Assembly: GCA_011051925.1 (NCBI GenBank)
Contig: DRKE01000224.1
Location: 1-9,429 of the forward strand
Source: Deltaproteobacteria bacterium
Lineage (GTDB): Bacteria > Myxococcota_A > UBA9160 > UBA4427
Reading direction: 5' to 3'
Length of the DNA: 9,429 nucleotides
The position numbers were made by a program, and so were the translations under genes. Positions within the stretch are counted from its first letter, which is position 1. Every line of letters starts with the position of its first letter. Below, one piece after another: positions 1-7,115 of the stretch. The notes beneath the pieces are model-generated. The model was not told the DNA's origin, did no database searches, and saw only the letters and a list, made by a program, of their open reading frames with translations.

Positions 1-489
1 CCGGACAGTGCCTATGGCGATTCCACCGAGGACTTCTTCACGGGCAGCGGCGCGGACAACTACAGCGTCAAGGGCGTCTTCTCGATTCCCTTCCCGAATA
101 CCACGGCGCGCAAGCGGGTCCTCAAGCGCGATCTCGAGCTGCGCCGGTCGAAGACCCGGCGACTTCGCCTCGAGCAGAGCATCATCCTCGAGGTAAGAGG
201 TGCGGCCCGGCTCCTGCTCGCTTCGGCGCAGGGAATCGATGCGGCCGAGCGTCGAAGACTGGCCGCCGAGGAGCAGCTGCGCGCCGAGCGGATCCGGCTC
301 GAACACGGAGAGTCGACGCCCTTCGAGGTGCTGCAGCGCGAGAGCGATCTCGTCGAGGCCGAGAGCCAGAAGATCAACGCCCTGCAGAGCTACCGCTCGG
401 CCGAGGTCGGTCTGGATCGCGCCGAGGGCACGATCCTCGACTTCTACGATGTCGTGATCGATGACGCGAGAACGATCGCGCGCGAGTGA
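1..489 (+). CDS. TolC-family outer-membrane efflux protein, C-terminal part (5' end outside window)
   Basis: The reading frame is open from the first base and ends at TGA 487-489, leaving 162 residues of a C-terminal region. These proteins form trimeric channels through the outer membrane and periplasm that serve efflux pumps or type I secretion. Seen: a beta-strand segment with GVFSIPFP at fragment residues 25-32, a long charged helix with heptad-like spacing (about 36-98), the family-typical RLEHGESTPFEVL at 99-111, and YRSAEVGLDRAEGTIL at 131-146, which resembles the usual end of the second TolC repeat. Only about a third of a typical 420-480 residue protein is present, so the signal peptide and first repeat cannot be judged. 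Its stop shares one base with the ispD start, so it probably belongs to the same transcript. Family assignment is firm. Substrate and pump partner are unknown, because no adaptor or inner-membrane pump gene is visible. Confidence 0.85.
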   Translation, partial: PDSAYGDSTEDFFTGSGADNYSVKGVFSIPFPNTTARKRVLKRDLELRRSKTRRLRLEQSIILEVRGAARLLLASAQGIDAAERRRLAAEEQLRAERIRLEHGESTPFEVLQRESDLVEAESQKINALQSYRSAEVGLDRAEGTILDFYDVVIDDARTIARE

Positions 490-1220
490 TGCCTTCTCCG
501 GATCCGGTCGCAGCTCTGGTTCTCGGGGCAGGGCGCGGCGAGCGCCTGGGCCTGGACATCCCGAAGGCCTTCGTGCCGCTCGCGGGAAGGACGCTGATCG
601 AGCGATCGATCCGGGCGCTCGTGGCCTCCCGGGAGATCGGCCTGATCGTCCCCGTGCTTGCCGCGGAGGATCTCGGGCGCTGGCGGGATCTCGGGCTCGA
701 ATCGATCGACGGCGTCAGCGAACCCGTCGTCGGCGGGGCGGAACGACAGGATTCGATGCAGGCCGGGCTCGCGTCCCTGCCCGACCGGATCGAGTGGGTC
801 GCGGTGCATGATGCGGCCCGTTGTCTCGTGGCACCGGGCGATGTCCGTTCGGTGGTTGGCGCCGCCCGGGAATGCGGTGCCGCCATCCTCGGAGAACCGG
901 CCCGGGATACGATCAAACGCGTCCTCGAAGGCCGGATCCTGGAGACCTTCGATCGTGAGGCCTGCTGGGTGGCCCAGACGCCCCAGGTGATCCGCAGGGA
1001 CTGGCTCGCCGAGGCCATCGCCGTGGCGGGTCGGGAGGAACGGATGGCGACCGACGATGCGCAATGGGTCGAATGGACCGGACACGCCGTTCGGATCGTC
1101 GAGTCGGCCCAGCCGAATCCGAAGATCACGCGCAAGGAGGATCTCGTCATCGCGGAAGCCCTGCTGTCGCGGGCGATGTCCGTTCCGGAGGACGGAGCCG
1201 CCGGGAGAACGGGGCCATGA
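489..1220 (+). CDS. ispD: 2-C-methyl-D-erythritol 4-phosphate cytidylyltransferase
   Basis: IspD joins MEP and CTP to give CDP-methylerythritol, the third step of the non-mevalonate isoprenoid pathway, in the cytoplasm. The 243-residue product is of normal length. Seen: the nucleotide-binding loop GAGRGERLGLDIPKAF at 13-28 with Arg19 and Lys26, the HDAAR motif at 107-111, a DTIK segment at 140-143, Arg156 before WVAQTPQ (160-166), and NPKIT at 210-214 with Lys212. These match the residues known to hold CTP and MEP in the E. coli enzyme. I chose ATG 489, whose A is the last base of the upstream TGA. A GTG at 486 in the same frame would add one residue. No strong Shine-Dalgarno site precedes it, so expression probably depends on ribosomes finishing the efflux gene. 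The 3' end overlaps ispF by four bases. The proteins are separate, not the fused IspDF found in some proteobacteria. Confidence 0.96.
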   Translation: MPSPDPVAALVLGAGRGERLGLDIPKAFVPLAGRTLIERSIRALVASREIGLIVPVLAAEDLGRWRDLGLESIDGVSEPVVGGAERQDSMQAGLASLPDRIEWVAVHDAARCLVAPGDVRSVVGAARECGAAILGEPARDTIKRVLEGRILETFDREACWVAQTPQVIRRDWLAEAIAVAGREERMATDDAQWVEWTGHAVRIVESAQPNPKITRKEDLVIAEALLSRAMSVPEDGAAGRTGP

Positions 1221-1708
1221 GAATCGGCCAGGGAGTCGATGTCCATCGTCTCGTCGCCGGCCGACGCCTCGTGCTCGGGGGCGTCGAGATTCCCCACGAT
1301 CGCGGACTCGAGGGCCACTCGGACGGGGACGTGCTCCTGCACGCGGTGGCGGACGCGATTCTCGGCGCGATCGGCGAAGGCGACCTGGGTCGGCATTTTC
1401 CCTCCAGCGACGAGCGCTGGCGGGGAGCAGCGAGTACCGGGATCCTGTCGGAGGTGGTCGGGATGATGGATCGGGCGGGTTTCGTGGTCGGGAACCTGGA
1501 CGCGACGATCGTGGCCCAGGCGCCGCGGCTGGCTCCCCATCAGGAGGCGATGCGCGATAACCTCGTGCGCGTTCTCGGGACCCGCCCCGATCGGGTGAAC
1601 CTGAAATTGACGAGCACGGACGAACTCGGTGCGATCGGACGGAAGGAAGGCATCGCGGGAATGGCCGTCGTGCTCCTGGAGGAAAGAGAGGAGCGGGAAG
1701 GCGCGTGA
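1217..1708 (+). CDS. ispF: 2-C-methyl-D-erythritol 2,4-cyclodiphosphate synthase
   Basis: IspF cyclises CDP-methylerythritol 2-phosphate to methylerythritol cyclodiphosphate with loss of CMP. It is the fifth MEP-pathway step and is carried out by a homotrimer with a divalent metal in each site. The 163-residue length is normal. Seen: the metal ligands Asp8, His10 (GVDVH, 6-10) and His42 in HSDGDVLLHA (34-43), the GDLG segment at 55-58, QAPRLAPH at 101-108, and the C-terminal TSTDELGAIGRKEGIA at 132-147 with Lys130 nearby. The start ATG 1217 overlaps the ispD stop as ATGA, and GGGAG at 1203-1207 is a usable ribosome binding site. The frame is open further upstream, but that part lies inside ispD and does not resemble IspF. 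Odd point: E. coli has Phe at positions 7 and 139, while this protein has Val7 and Ala139. Those residues line the central cavity of the trimer. The assignment is firm. Confidence 0.97.
   Translation: MRIGQGVDVHRLVAGRRLVLGGVEIPHDRGLEGHSDGDVLLHAVADAILGAIGEGDLGRHFPSSDERWRGAASTGILSEVVGMMDRAGFVVGNLDATIVAQAPRLAPHQEAMRDNLVRVLGTRPDRVNLKLTSTDELGAIGRKEGIAGMAVVLLEEREEREGA
1686..1701 (+). promoter_or_regulatory. Purine-rich ribosome binding region for cysS
   Basis: The end of ispF contains GAGAGGAG at 1686-1693 followed by GGGAAGG at 1695-1701, 11 and 3 bases before the GTG at 1705. This is the best Shine-Dalgarno-like stretch in the array. It supports the GTG start of cysS, for which no nearby ATG exists. 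The same bases also encode the charged EEREEREG tail of IspF, so the match could partly reflect coding constraint. Confidence 0.6.
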
Positions 1709-3126
1709 AGCCGATCGAGTTCTACGATACCCGGACGCGTCGCCAGCGTCGCTTCGAGCCCCTCGAGCCCGGACGGGTCGGGATCTATTCCTGTGGCCCG
1801 ACGGTCTACGCCGAGCAGCATATCGGCAACCTCCGAAGCCGGCTCTTCTCGGATCTCCTGAAGCGCTTCCTGCTGAGCGAAGGCTTCGAGGTCACCCATG
1901 TCATCAACATCACCGATGTCGGCCACCTCGTTTCGGATGCGGACGAGGGCGAGGACAAGATGGAGGCGGCGGCGCGGCGGGCGGGGCGCAGTGCCCTCGA
2001 GATCGCGGACCACTACACGCGGCTCTGGCGCGAGGATGCCGCGGCGGTGAACTGCCTTCCCCCGGAACACAATCCCCGGGCGAGCGAGCACATTCGCGAG
2101 CAGATCGAGCTGGCGAAGAAGCTCGAGGCGAAGGGCTACCTCTACACGATTCCCGATGGCGTCTATTTCGATACGAGCCGTTTTCCGCGCTATGCCGAGC
2201 TCGCTGGACTCGACCTGGCGGGCCAGGCCGAAGGCGCGCGGATCGGCGTGACCGAGGGCAAGCGGAATCCGTCGGATTTCGCGGTCTGGAAATTCGCCGA
2301 AGAAGGCGTCCGGCGACTCCAGGAATGGGATTCGCCCTGGGGGCGGGGATTCCCGGGATGGCATCTCGAGTGCTCGGCGATGAGCGTCCGGTACCTGGGG
2401 GAGCGGATCGACATCCATACCGGGGGAATCGATCTCGCACCCGTCCACCACACGAACGAAGTGGCCCAGAGCGAGTGCGCGTTCGACGTCCATCCCTGGG
2501 TCGACTTCTGGATGCACAACGAGTTCCTCAACATGGGCGCCGAAAAGATGTCCAAGTCGACGGGCAACGTGACGACCCTCTCCGACCTCGTCCGGCGCGG
2601 AATCGACCCCCTCGCGTTCCGCTATTTCTTCCTGCAGGCCCACTACCGTCAACAGCAGGTCTTCAGCGAGAAAGCGATCCAATCCGCCGCGAAGGGGCTC
2701 CAGCGTCTCCAGAAGATCGCGGCCGCACTCGAGGAGGCGACGGGTGAGGGCGATGAGGCCCTTCAGGCCCCGTTTCGCGCCCGCTTCCGCGACGCGCTGG
2801 CCGACGACCTGAACGCGCCGAGGGCGATGGCCGTGGTCTGGGACGTCGCGCGAAACGATACGCTCGGCGAGGCCGATCGCCGCGATCTTCTTCGCCGCTT
2901 CGAGGCCGTCCTGGGCCTGAAGCTCGGCGAGGCCGTCGTCGAGGACGATGGCGACAGGTGGGAAACGGATCCCGGAATCGATGGGCTCCTGGCCGAACGG
3001 CAGGCCGCGCGGGCGGCGAAGGACTGGGCGACGGCGGATCGCATCCGGGATGAGCTGGTCGCGATGGGCATCGAGATCGTCGATACGCCGGAGGGCGCGC
3101 GTTGGCGTCGCAAGGGAGCGGGATGA
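1705..3126 (+). CDS. cysS: Cysteinyl-tRNA synthetase (class I)
   Basis: CysRS activates cysteine with ATP and charges tRNA-Cys. The 473 residues match the family's usual 460-480. Seen: SCGPTVY with zinc ligand Cys30, the HIGH-type motif HIGN at 39-42, VINITDVGH at 67-75, GWHLECSAM with Cys223, His248 and Glu252 completing the four zinc ligands, KMSKS at 281-285, and a C-terminal helical anticodon-binding region including DWATADRIRDELVAMGIE at 440-457. The start is GTG 1705, overlapping the ispF stop as GTGA and preceded by a purine-rich ribosome binding stretch. An ispF-cysS order is common in bacteria and suggests co-expression. Odd point: the zinc-site loop reads IDLAPVHHTNEVAQSE, where the E. 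coli enzyme has FPHHENEIAQS, and HNEFLN stands where E. coli has HSGMVM. The ligands survive, so activity is expected. The loop marks a divergent CysRS branch. Confidence 0.97.
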   Translation: MKPIEFYDTRTRRQRRFEPLEPGRVGIYSCGPTVYAEQHIGNLRSRLFSDLLKRFLLSEGFEVTHVINITDVGHLVSDADEGEDKMEAAARRAGRSALEIADHYTRLWREDAAAVNCLPPEHNPRASEHIREQIELAKKLEAKGYLYTIPDGVYFDTSRFPRYAELAGLDLAGQAEGARIGVTEGKRNPSDFAVWKFAEEGVRRLQEWDSPWGRGFPGWHLECSAMSVRYLGERIDIHTGGIDLAPVHHTNEVAQSECAFDVHPWVDFWMHNEFLNMGAEKMSKSTGNVTTLSDLVRRGIDPLAFRYFFLQAHYRQQQVFSEKAIQSAAKGLQRLQKIAAALEEATGEGDEALQAPFRARFRDALADDLNAPRAMAVVWDVARNDTLGEADRRDLLRRFEAVLGLKLGEAVVEDDGDRWETDPGIDGLLAERQAARAAKDWATADRIRDELVAMGIEIVDTPEGARWRRKGAG

Positions 3127-5138
3127 GGGCGGGCGCAGAACCCGATCGGTCCTTCGAACTCGTTTCGGAACACGCTCCGTCGGGGGACCAGCCCCGGGCG
3201 ATCGATGAACTCTGTGCCGGGATGGAGCGCGGCGATCGGCATCAGACGCTGCTCGGCGTGACGGGCAGCGGGAAGACCTTCACGATCGCCTGCATGGTCG
3301 AGCGCCTGAATCGACCGACCCTCGTGATGTCACCGAACAAGACCCTGGCCGCCCAGCTCTATTCGGAGTTCAAGGAACTCTTCCCCCACAATGCCGTCGA
3401 GTATTTCGTCTCGTACTACGACTACTATCAGCCCGAGGCCTACATCCCGTCGACGGATACGTACATCGAGAAGGACTCGTCGATCAACGACGAGATCGAC
3501 AAGCTCCGTCACTCGGCGACCCATTCGCTGCTGACCCGGCGGGACGTGCTCGTCGTGGCGAGCGTTTCCTGCATCTACGGACTCGGCGCGCCCGAGAACT
3601 ACGGCTCGATGCACGTCTATCTCGAGAAGGGGATGAATCTCGTCCGGGATGACCTGCTCCGCCGACTCGTCGACATGCTCTACACGCGGAATGACCACGA
3701 TTTCCATCGTGGGACCTTTCGCGTGCGGGGAGACGTCGTCGAGATCTTTCCCCAATACGAAGGGGAGATGGCGATCCGGGTCGAGTTCTTCGGAGACGAG
3801 GTCGAATCCCTGGCGGAGATCGACCCGCTTCGCGGAAAGATCGTGGGGAGGCCCAGGAAGGCCATGATCCATCCCGCGAGCCACTATGTCGCCACCCAGG
3901 AGCGGATCGCGCGGGCCTGCAGCGGTATCCGCAGCGAGCTACAGGAACGGCTCGCGCATTTCCGCAAGCAGGACAAGCTGCTCGAGGCCCAACGTCTCGA
4001 ACAGCGGACGCTCTACGATCTCGAGATGCTCGAGACCATGGGATTCTGCCATGGCGTCGAGAACTATTCGCGCTGGCTCGATGGGCGCGAACCCGGGCAG
4101 ACGCCTTATACGCTCTACGACTACATCCCCGAGGACACGATGATCGTCCTCGACGAGAGCCACGTCTCGATTCCCCAGATCGGCGGCATGTACCGGGGGG
4201 ATCGGGCACGCAAGGAGACCCTCGTCGAATACGGTTGGCGCATGCCTTCCGCGCTCGACAATCGCCCGCTCCGCTTCGACGAATGGGAGGAGCGGGCGGG
4301 CCAGCGGGTCTACGTGTCGGCGACGCCTGCGGACTACGAACTCGAAAAGAGCGGGGGGGTCGTCGTCGAGCAGATCATCCGGCCGACGGGGTTGATCGAC
4401 CCGAAGATCGAGGTCCGCCCGGCCAACGGACAGGTCGACGACCTGCTCGGAGAGATCCGGAACCATGTCGAAGCGGGGGAGCGGGTGCTGGTCACGACGC
4501 TCACGAAACGCATGGCAGAGGAGCTGACCGACTATTATGCGGAACTCGGGCTCCGGATCCGGTATCTGCACAGTGACATCAAGACCCTCGAACGGATGGA
4601 GATCATCCGCGAACTGCGGGAAGGGAAATACGACGTACTGGTCGGGATCAACCTGCTGCGCGAGGGGCTCGACATCCCCGAGGTCGCCCTGGTGGCGATC
4701 CTCGATGCGGACAAGGAGGGTTTCCTGCGCTCGACGCGATCGCTGATCCAGACGATCGGGCGGGCCGCCCGCAACGTGAAGGGCCGGGTGATCCTCTTCG
4801 CGGACAAGGAGACCGATTCGATCCGGGAGACCATCGAGGAAACGACGCGGCGTCGCGCTCGCCAGGAAGCGTACAATGCGGAGCACGGAATCACGCCGAA
4901 GACGATCGAGAAGAAGATCACGAGTCTGCACGATTCGATCTGGGAGGCGGACTACGTGACGGCACCGCGTAGCGACGAGGAAACGGAGCCCGGGCTGCCC
5001 CGTCACGAGATTCCCGCGCTGATCGAAAGCCTCCGGCAGGAGATGCGGGAGGCCGCGCGGGCCCTCGAATTCGAGCGGGCGGCCGAGTTGCGAGATCGGG
5101 TGAAGGCGCTCGAACGGGAACGCATCCGTCTCACCTGA
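3123..5138 (+). CDS. uvrB: UvrABC system protein B (excision-repair helicase-like subunit)
   Basis: UvrB is loaded onto damaged DNA by UvrA, verifies the lesion using ATP and recruits UvrC. From ATG 3123 it has 671 residues, the usual size. Seen: Walker A GVTGSGKT at 45-52, the damage-probing beta-hairpin region YYDYYQPEAYIPSTDTY at 98-114, Walker B-type DESH at 344-347, helicase motifs around SATP (399-402), LLREGLDIPE (511-520) and QTIGRAAR (543-550), and a complete C-terminal UVR domain at about 629-668 that binds UvrC. The start overlaps the cysS stop as ATGA with AAGGGAG at 3112-3118 upstream. The frame stays open for seven codons further upstream to a TTG at 3102, but those lie inside cysS and family proteins begin near the chosen ATG. 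I saw no obvious promoter inside the end of cysS, so expression is probably by read-through. Confidence 0.98.
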   Translation: MRAGAEPDRSFELVSEHAPSGDQPRAIDELCAGMERGDRHQTLLGVTGSGKTFTIACMVERLNRPTLVMSPNKTLAAQLYSEFKELFPHNAVEYFVSYYDYYQPEAYIPSTDTYIEKDSSINDEIDKLRHSATHSLLTRRDVLVVASVSCIYGLGAPENYGSMHVYLEKGMNLVRDDLLRRLVDMLYTRNDHDFHRGTFRVRGDVVEIFPQYEGEMAIRVEFFGDEVESLAEIDPLRGKIVGRPRKAMIHPASHYVATQERIARACSGIRSELQERLAHFRKQDKLLEAQRLEQRTLYDLEMLETMGFCHGVENYSRWLDGREPGQTPYTLYDYIPEDTMIVLDESHVSIPQIGGMYRGDRARKETLVEYGWRMPSALDNRPLRFDEWEERAGQRVYVSATPADYELEKSGGVVVEQIIRPTGLIDPKIEVRPANGQVDDLLGEIRNHVEAGERVLVTTLTKRMAEELTDYYAELGLRIRYLHSDIKTLERMEIIRELREGKYDVLVGINLLREGLDIPEVALVAILDADKEGFLRSTRSLIQTIGRAARNVKGRVILFADKETDSIRETIEETTRRRARQEAYNAEHGITPKTIEKKITSLHDSIWEADYVTAPRSDEETEPGLPRHEIPALIESLRQEMREAARALEFERAAELRDRVKALERERIRLT

Positions 5139-5151
5139 GCGGTTCTCCACC

Positions 5152-7044
5152 ATGACGAAGCTGGAAGAACAGGTCGAGACCCTCCCGAGTGAACCCGGCG
5201 TCTATCTCTTCAAGAGCGAACGGGGCGCGGTCCTCTACGTCGGGAAGGCGCAGGACCTGAAGAGCCGGGTCCGCCAATACGTGAACGGGGGGGACGGACG
5301 GATCCGGATTCCGGCATTGATCGAGCGGGCGAGATCCGTCGACGTCCTCGTGACCGGCAACGTGAAGGAGGCGCTGCTGCTCGAGAACGAGCTGATCAAG
5401 CAGCATCGTCCACCCTTCAACGTCCGGCTCCGCGACGACAAGCAGTATCTCGCGTTGCGGATCGATCCCGAGGAAGCCTGGCCGCGGGTCACGATGGTGC
5501 GCCGCTTCCGCAAGGATGGCGCCTGGTATTTCGGCCCCTATACGTCGAGTGTGGCTCTCAAGAGCTCGCTGTCGAAGCTCCGAAGGCTTTTCCCCCTGCG
5601 CTCTTGTACGGAAGCGACCTTCAAGGACTATGCGCGGCGCGGGCGCCCCTGCATCGAGTACGAGATGAAGCGCTGTCTCGGACCCTGCTGCGGGCTGACG
5701 GAGAAGGCGCCCTACGCCGAGCAGGTTCGAGGCACGATGCTCTTCCTGCGTGGCAAGTCCCGGGAATTGATCGAGGAGATCGAGCGCGAGATGGCCGAGG
5801 CAGCGGCCGAAGAGCGTTTCGAGGACGCGGCCCGGCTGCGTGATCGCCTTCGATCCGTCGAGCAGACCATCGAGTCCCAGCAGATCGTGACGGAGGACGG
5901 CCTCGATCGCGACATCTTCGCGATCGCGCGGGAGGGTGGCGAGGTCGACGTGCAGGTCCTTCACGTTCGCGAAGGGCGCGTGATCGGAGCCCGCGATTTC
6001 CCGTTCTCGAACGTGCGCATCGATGACGGGGAGATCATGGGATCGTTCCTGGGCCAGTTCTACGGATCGGGCGAAGGGCATGCGCCGCCTCGGGAGGTGC
6101 TGACCTCGGTGGAATTCGAGGATGAGGGCGCTCTCGCGCTCCTCTGGCGGGAGCGCTTCAGCCAACCGGTCGCGATCCGCCGGCCACAGAGGGGGGCCGG
6201 ACGTCGGCTCGTCGAGATCGCCGAACGGAACGCCACACTCTCCCTCGTGACGCGTCTCGCGGCACGGGAGAGCGTCGAGACGGCGCTCGCGGAGCTCGAG
6301 GAACGGTGTCGGTTGTCGGTCACGCCGCGACGGATCGAATGCTATGACGTGTCGAATCTCCAGGGAACGCTGGCGGTGGCGAGCCGCGTGACCTTCGAGA
6401 ACGGGGAACCCGTCAAGAAGGATTTCCGTCGCTACCGGATTCGCGAGGCTGAGGCGGGGGACGATTATGCGTGCATGCGCGAAGTCCTGGACCGGCGCTT
6501 CCGTCGGCGGGCGACCGAACCGCTGCCCGACCTGCTGATGATCGACGGTGGCCGGGGCCATCTGGGCGTGGTGATGGCGGCGCTCGAAGATGCCGGACTC
6601 GAACTCGAAGTCCTGGGCATCTCGAAGGAACGGGACGAAGCCTCCCCAGCGCTGCGGGTGAAACGTTCGGGGGGGCTGAAGGCGGAACGGATCTACCGTC
6701 CGGGGCGGACGAATCCGATCCAGCTCGCGCCGAGCAGCCGGGGCATGCTCCTGCTCCAACGGATCCGGGACGAATCCCATCGCTTCGCGATCGAGTACCA
6801 GCGGGATCTGCGCTCGCGACTCAACATGACCTCGATCCTCGAGGAGTTGCCCGGCATCGGGCCGGTCAAGCGCAGGACGTTGTTGAAGGAGATGGGCTCG
6901 CTTCGCGCGGTGCGCGAAGCGCCGGTCGAGGCCCTTCGCGAGGTCACGGGCATCTCGGATCGTGACGCGTTGACGATTCGGCGTTTCTTCGATGCCCTGA
7001 CGGCACCTGATGTTGCACCCGAGTTGCCGACCGAGGGGGTTTGA
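5152..7044 (+). CDS. uvrC: UvrABC system protein C (dual-incision endonuclease)
   Basis: UvrC makes both cuts around the lesion marked by UvrB. The 630 residues contain the full architecture. Seen: an N-terminal GIY-YIG nuclease (GVYLF 16-20, VLYVGKA 27-33, catalytic-type Glu78), a cysteine cluster (C152, C167, C175, C179/C180) matching the [4Fe-4S] site reported for UvrC, a UVR domain at about 204-238 that pairs with UvrB, an RNase H-like nuclease with CYDVSN (Asp399), GDDYACM (Asp437/438), MIDGGRGH (Asp465) and DESHRF (His543), and tandem helix-hairpin-helix motifs (LPGIGPVKRRTLL 566-578 and VTGISDRDALTI 598-609). Both nuclease centres look intact. The gene follows uvrB by 13 bases. The ATG has only a poor GAGCGG (5137-5142) before it, so translation may rely on re-initiation after uvrB. 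It appears to be the last gene of the packed array. Confidence 0.98.
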   Translation: MTKLEEQVETLPSEPGVYLFKSERGAVLYVGKAQDLKSRVRQYVNGGDGRIRIPALIERARSVDVLVTGNVKEALLLENELIKQHRPPFNVRLRDDKQYLALRIDPEEAWPRVTMVRRFRKDGAWYFGPYTSSVALKSSLSKLRRLFPLRSCTEATFKDYARRGRPCIEYEMKRCLGPCCGLTEKAPYAEQVRGTMLFLRGKSRELIEEIEREMAEAAAEERFEDAARLRDRLRSVEQTIESQQIVTEDGLDRDIFAIAREGGEVDVQVLHVREGRVIGARDFPFSNVRIDDGEIMGSFLGQFYGSGEGHAPPREVLTSVEFEDEGALALLWRERFSQPVAIRRPQRGAGRRLVEIAERNATLSLVTRLAARESVETALAELEERCRLSVTPRRIECYDVSNLQGTLAVASRVTFENGEPVKKDFRRYRIREAEAGDDYACMREVLDRRFRRRATEPLPDLLMIDGGRGHLGVVMAALEDAGLELEVLGISKERDEASPALRVKRSGGLKAERIYRPGRTNPIQLAPSSRGMLLLQRIRDESHRFAIEYQRDLRSRLNMTSILEELPGIGPVKRRTLLKEMGSLRAVREAPVEALREVTGISDRDALTIRRFFDALTAPDVAPELPTEGV

Positions 7045-7101
7045 GCACGTCGCGGTCAAGCGGTGCCGGGATTGCTCCGATGGGTCGATGAGAACGCCTT
7101 C

Positions 7102-7109
7102 AGGATGGG
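7102..7109 (+). promoter_or_regulatory. Ribosome binding site for the DUF4124/protease gene
   Basis: AGGATGGG lies 6 bases before ATG 7116. An in-frame TGA at 7089-7091 rules out a more upstream start. There is no GTG or TTG in frame between this ATG and the hydrophobic core of the signal peptide, so the site and the ATG fix the N-terminus. Confidence 0.55.
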
Positions 7110-7115
7110 ATATCG

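Noticed and set aside
374..1540. 388-residue minus-strand open frame opposite ispD and ispF
   Set aside because: It is low-complexity Arg/Ser/Pro sequence opposite two certain genes.
486..1708. Fused bifunctional IspDF
   Set aside because: TGA at 1218-1220 ends IspD, and IspF starts in a different frame at 1217, so two proteins are made.
1540..2682. 380-residue minus-strand open frame opposite cysS
   Set aside because: It is the antisense shadow of cysS, and cysS is certain in the sense strand.
3102..3122. Earlier TTG start for uvrB
   Set aside because: It lies inside cysS, would add seven residues not seen in the family, and the ATG at 3123 has a ribosome binding site and the usual stop-start overlap.
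3939..5153. 404-residue minus-strand open frame opposite uvrB
   Set aside because: It is the antisense shadow of uvrB with no family resemblance.
5131..7059. 642-residue minus-strand open frame opposite uvrC
   Set aside because: It is an exact antisense shadow of uvrC created by the lack of stop-complement codons in GC-rich coding sequence. It shows no domain.
7045..7066. Bulged hairpin after uvrC (GCAC..CGC/GCG..GTGC) as terminator
   Set aside because: Seven pairs with a two-base bulge and no T-run are too weak to call a terminator.
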